From an uncultured Campylobacter sp. (GTDB lineage Bacteria; Campylobacterota; Campylobacteria; Campylobacterales; Campylobacteraceae): 9,776 nt of DNA. Below are positions 7,255 through 9,776 of this stretch, in pieces. A model generated the notes under the pieces. The model did not search any database and was not told the DNA's origin. It saw only the letters and a program-made list of their open reading frames with translations. Within the stretch, counting starts at the first letter, position 1. Each line of letters starts with the position of its first letter. Where the stretch lies: positions 1 through 9,776 of the forward strand of contig NZ_CALKTQ010000098.1 of the NCBI RefSeq assembly GCF_937997465.1. Direction: 5' to 3'. The translations under genes were made by a program, and so were the position numbers.

Positions 7255-7260
7255 CCTCCT
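7255..7260 (-). promoter_or_regulatory. Strong ribosome binding site of the membrane protein gene
   Basis: AGGAGG on the minus strand, followed by GAGCG and then the ATG at 7249. This is a full Shine-Dalgarno match and decides the start. Confidence 0.85.
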
Positions 7261-7283
7261 TACATAAAATTTAATCTTTGTTA

Positions 7284-7289
7284 ATTATA
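7284..7289 (-). promoter_or_regulatory. Probable -10 box for the membrane protein-hydrolase-GTPase operon
   Basis: A perfect TATAAT on the minus strand, preceded by a T-rich run (CTCTTTTTA), as is usual for Campylobacter sigma-70 promoters, which often lack a clear -35 box. I see no good -35 sequence at the right distance. Transcription would start near 7277, giving a leader of about 28 bases before the ATG at 7249. It lies between a stem-loop at the end of the kinase gene and the membrane protein gene, so it would make the three downstream genes a separate transcript. Confidence 0.5.
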
Positions 7290-7349
7290 TAAAAAGAGTG
7301 CAGCTTATTTGTAGCGTAAATTTGGATTAAATTTTAAATTGTCTCAGAA

Positions 7350-7369
7350 AAGCTTCATTTTGGAAGCTT
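7350..7369 (-). terminator. Stem-loop at the end of the histidine kinase gene, possible weak terminator
   Basis: On the minus strand AAGCTTC, a six-base loop and GAAGCTT form a perfect 7-bp stem followed by a short T run (TTTTC counting the last stem bases). It overlaps the kinase stop codon at 7355-7357. The stem has only three GC pairs and the T run is short, so termination may be partial, allowing some read-through into the membrane protein gene. Confidence 0.35.
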
Positions 7370-8527
7370 GATTATGAAATTTGAACCGCCCTTTAGGCTC
7401 TCTACGACGAGCGAGCCCTTGCAGTGATCTTCGATGATGATCTTTGACATATATAGCCCGATGCCGGTGCCGTTTTTACTGGCTTTGGTAGAAAAATACA
7501 GATCGAAAATTTTATCCGCAATCTCCTTTTTGATGCCGCCTGCATTGTCTTTTACGCTTAAGCAAAGATAAGATTTTTCGATATAGGTTGAAATTTCGAT
7601 AACGCCGTCGTCGATATTTCTTTCCAAAAAGGCGTCCTGCGCGTTTTTTATGATGTTTAAAATAACCTGCGAAACCTCGTTTTTATATGTGAGCAGGGTT
7701 TGGTTGCAGCCGTATTTCGCGTAAATTTTAATCTTTTGATTTTGCAGTATCGCTTTTGCGATATTTATCGCCATATTGCAAAGCTCTTCTAAACTCGTAA
7801 CCTCCTTAATCTTGGCGGGCTTAAAGAAATTTCTAAATTCGTCGATCGTTTCGGATAGGTGCTTGGAATACTGCTCGATCTTGCCTAGCTCCTCCAAAAG
7901 GGCGGTTTTGTCAAATTTATCAGCCATCAAGCAGCTAGTGCTTAGATACGAAGCCGTAGCCGAGATAGCAGATAGCGGCTGCCTCCATTGATGCGCTATC
8001 ATATTTAAAATTTCGCCCATCTGAGCGAGCCTTGATTGATACTGCAGCTGCTCGTCTTGGCGCCTTATGAGCTTTAGCTGCTCCTCGATCTCGTGGTTGA
8101 GAGTTAAATTTAGCCGCTTGACCTTCAGCCTGCTTTGCTTTAATTTCTTCTCCGCCATCACTCTTTTGGTAATGTCCACCACTATCCAAAGCACCTCGTC
8201 GTTTCCCGATATGGAGTCGCCCGAAATTCTAATCCACAGCCCTTTGCCGCTTTTGTGCCTTAGCTCGTAGTTTAGCTGCAGAGCCTCATTTTTCCTTACT
8301 TTATTAAAGGCGATGTCTGCGAAATGCAGGTATTTCTCCTCGCTTAGATGTATGGTTTGCGCGGATTTACCGATGATCTCGTCGTATTTGTAGCCAAAAA
8401 TTTTACAAAAGGTCTCGTTGCACTCCATAATATTTCTTTTCTTGTCCACGATGAAGATGCCGACGCCGGAATTTGAAAATATCGTCTCAAATCTCTGATG
8501 GTTTTTCTTGATGTCCACTATCGCCAT
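7355..8527 (-). CDS. Soluble PAS-domain sensor histidine kinase
   Basis: This is a 390-residue cytoplasmic sensor kinase with no membrane segment or signal peptide. It has a PAS domain at about residues 10-122 (FSNSGVGIFIVDKKRNI, FGYKYDEIIGKS), then a Lys/Glu/Leu/Gln-rich probable coiled coil to about 165, and a dimerisation/phospho-acceptor helix with IAHQWRQPLSAI (His179). The ATPase domain follows: N box NIIKNAQDAF (Asn295), G1 box DNAGGI (327-332), and G2 box NGTGIGL (352-358). The PAS domain lacks an obvious heme or flavin signature that I can identify, so the signal is unknown. The ATG at 8527 lies inside the regulator gene, a 10-base overlap that implies translational coupling; an AAGGA is present 11 bases upstream. 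It is the natural partner of the preceding response regulator, and the pair probably controls the downstream membrane protein-hydrolase-GTPase genes (inference from position). Confidence 0.93.
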   Translation of the reverse strand: MAIVDIKKNHQRFETIFSNSGVGIFIVDKKRNIMECNETFCKIFGYKYDEIIGKSAQTIHLSEEKYLHFADIAFNKVRKNEALQLNYELRHKSGKGLWIRISGDSISGNDEVLWIVVDITKRVMAEKKLKQSRLKVKRLNLTLNHEIEEQLKLIRRQDEQLQYQSRLAQMGEILNMIAHQWRQPLSAISATASYLSTSCLMADKFDKTALLEELGKIEQYSKHLSETIDEFRNFFKPAKIKEVTSLEELCNMAINIAKAILQNQKIKIYAKYGCNQTLLTYKNEVSQVILNIIKNAQDAFLERNIDDGVIEISTYIEKSYLCLSVKDNAGGIKKEIADKIFDLYFSTKASKNGTGIGLYMSKIIIEDHCKGSLVVESLKGGSNFIIKLPK

Positions 8528-9216
8528 TTTATTCTGTATCCTTGCGAGTAGATGTTTTCTATCAGCTTGTAGCCGATTTTTCGGTGAAATCTGGATATGA
8601 TATTTCTTACCCGTTTGTCGTCATACTCGTCGCAGTCCTCGAACAGCTCGTTTTCTATCTCAAGGCCGCTTGCGATCCGCCCGCTAGAGCTTAAAAGCAA
8701 CTGCAACAAAGAGGTTTCGTTTTTGGTTAGTTTGATAATTTCGCCCGCCTTGGATAAGCTCAATCTCTGCTTGTCCCACACGAAATCGCCGCTTAGATAA
8801 ATAAACTTTGCGGGTTTGGTTTCGATACTTTGCGTGATTTTTTCAAGCACGCTTAGTAGATCCTCGGTCGTAAAAGGCTTTAGAATATAGCCGTCCACGC
8901 CGATAGATATGGCTTTAGTGAAGAATTTAGACTCGTCGTGAGCTGAGAATATAACCGTTTTTACCGAAGGATCGATCTGTTTGATCCGCTCCAACATCTC
9001 AAGCCCGCTCATGCCCGGCATATTAATATCGGTAAAAACAATACCCGCTTTGCTCGCTTTAAATTTATCGACGCCCTCTCGCCCGTCGCCGCAGTCGATA
9101 ACTTGATGAAAGAATAGTTTTAAAATTTTCGCGGTCTGCTGCCTTACCTCATTATCATCCTCGACATATAGGGCGCGCATACTGCGAGTTTGAGCTTGTA
9201 TTTCGTTTATATCCAT
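8518..9216 (-). CDS. OmpR/PhoB-type response regulator
   Basis: This is a 232-residue cytoplasmic transcription factor. The receiver domain (about 13-128) has the acidic cluster YVEDD (Glu19, Asp20, Asp21), the phospho-acceptor Asp63 in FTDINMPGMSG, Ser91 at the switch position in IFSAHDE, and Lys113 in ILKPF. The C-terminal winged-helix DNA-binding domain (about 137-232) shows LTKNETSLLQLLL, then KRVRNIISRFHRKIG as the recognition region, and the closing wing IENIYSQGYRIKW. It should bind direct repeats upstream of its target genes when phosphorylated by the kinase encoded directly after it. AGGAGG at 9225-9230 lies eight bases before the ATG. The 90 bases upstream separate it from the unrecognised protein gene and may hold its promoter. 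Confidence 0.93.
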   Translation of the reverse strand: MDINEIQAQTRSMRALYVEDDNEVRQQTAKILKLFFHQVIDCGDGREGVDKFKASKAGIVFTDINMPGMSGLEMLERIKQIDPSVKTVIFSAHDESKFFTKAISIGVDGYILKPFTTEDLLSVLEKITQSIETKPAKFIYLSGDFVWDKQRLSLSKAGEIIKLTKNETSLLQLLLSSSGRIASGLEIENELFEDCDEYDDKRVRNIISRFHRKIGYKLIENIYSQGYRIKWR

Positions 9217-9224
9217 AATGCGCC

Positions 9225-9230
9225 CCTCCT
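9225..9230 (-). promoter_or_regulatory. Ribosome binding site of the response regulator gene
   Basis: AGGAGG on the minus strand, eight bases before the ATG at 9216. It supports that start over later in-frame codons. Confidence 0.8.
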
Positions 9231-9254
9231 TTTTAAATTTATCCCTTATCGTAA

Positions 9255-9260
9255 ATTCTA
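9255..9260 (-). promoter_or_regulatory. Possible -10 box for the two-component genes
   Basis: TAGAAT on the minus strand, about 39 bases before the regulator ATG. No convincing -35 box is visible at the usual distance, and the upstream GCGCGC stretch is unlike the T-rich context typical of these bacteria. Read-through from the upstream gene is an alternative. Confidence 0.25.
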
Positions 9261-9306
9261 TTTCGCGCGCTACAACCCTGTTTTAAATTTACAAAACCGA
9301 GTGCTC

Positions 9307-9776
9307 TTATTCCACCTGCCCGAGCTTTTTAAGATAAGCAAAAATTTTAGCGATCTCGATCATTTTATTTAGGCTTTCGAGTAGCTTCGCGCTTTGCGAG
9401 CTCAGCGCGGATTTGAAAATTTCGCTATTTTCAACGCCGATTACGAGGCTGTTTTCGCCCAGATAAAGCTCGGTTTTGCCGAATAAATTTACGGTGATCG
9501 TTTGCATATTTTCTAAAATTTTTTTGTTCTGCAAAAAGGCGGCGGCGGCTAGATTGTTAATATAAACGTCAAATGATGCGCTTAAATGGGGGCTATCTTT
9601 TAGCAGCTTGAGATTCGATGCGCCAAAGATAAACTCCCCGCGCGGCACCACCAAAATTTGGCTATCGAAAGTATCGCTAAAATCGAATTTTGCAAAAAGC
9701 CCGTCGAAGATCGCGGTATCGTCCTTTTTTTTAAGATGCAAAATTTTATCCAGCTCAAATACCCGATTTTCTCTGT
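9307..9776 (-). CDS. C-terminal part of an unrecognised protein (5' end outside window)
   Basis: I do not recognise this protein. The frame is open to the right edge, where 155 residues are visible. A TTG at 9741 is in frame, but nothing marks it as a start and the codons before it read RENRVFELDKI, so the gene almost certainly begins outside. What is visible is a charged segment (HLKKKDDTAIFDG), alternating hydrophobic stretches suggesting beta strands (SQILVVPRGEFIFG, TITVNLFGKTELYLG, SLVIGVEN), and a C-terminal amphipathic helical region (AKLLESLNKMIEIAKIFAYLKKL). There is no membrane segment, signal peptide or metal motif in this part. It is on the same strand as the two-component genes, 90 bases upstream, so co-transcription is possible but not shown. 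Confidence 0.7.
   Translation of the reverse strand, partial: RENRVFELDKILHLKKKDDTAIFDGLFAKFDFSDTFDSQILVVPRGEFIFGASNLKLLKDSPHLSASFDVYINNLAAAAFLQNKKILENMQTITVNLFGKTELYLGENSLVIGVENSEIFKSALSSQSAKLLESLNKMIEIAKIFAYLKKLGQVE

Noticed and set aside
1..9776. CRISPR array, tRNA, rRNA or insertion sequence
   Set aside because: No regularly spaced repeats, cloverleaf sequence, rRNA-like segment or transposase motif was seen on either strand.

Overview
The window most likely comes from a Campylobacter of the higher-GC, oral type (in the style of C. showae, C. rectus or C. gracilis), or a close relative in Campylobacterota. The evidence is the very frequent AAATTT word, a class Ia ribonucleotide reductase ending in CEGCQ with a 48-residue insertion, and a soluble sensor kinase whose phospho-acceptor motif is HQWRQPL, a type common in that phylum. 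The species call is inference; the sequence carries no rRNA or tRNA. I see no CRISPR array, insertion sequence, tRNA or rRNA gene.

Layout, left to right. Bases 1-1668 (+) hold the 3' two-thirds or so of nrdA, cut by the window edge. Bases 1669-1894 are a gap full of small AAATTT-based inverted repeats. Bases 1895-2731 (+) encode a TIGR01777-type nucleotide-sugar-epimerase-like protein. Bases 2732-2936 are a convergent gap with a well-placed ribosome binding site and ATG that leads into an early stop, probably a gene remnant, plus a 9-bp inverted repeat. From 2937 to the right edge all genes are on the minus strand. In their direction of transcription they are: the end of an unrecognised protein (9307 to edge), an OmpR/PhoB-like response regulator (9216-8518), a soluble PAS histidine kinase (8527-7355, overlapping the regulator by 10 bases), a probable weak terminator and new promoter, an 11-helix membrane protein (7249-5858), a Tat-exported metallo-beta-lactamase-fold hydrolase (5847-4696), and a CobW/COG0523 metal-chaperone GTPase with a large unrecognised N-terminal half (4691-2937).

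The last three genes are spaced by only 10 and 4 bases and look like one transcript. My reading, which is inference, is a two-component-controlled unit: a cytoplasmic kinase senses a signal, the regulator drives the downstream genes, the GTPase handles a metal ion, and the exported hydrolase works in the periplasm next to the membrane protein, whose predicted periplasmic loops are rich in Trp, His and Asp. I do not recognise this five-gene combination as a named system, and its substrate cannot be read from the sequence. It is the best candidate for an undescribed system here.
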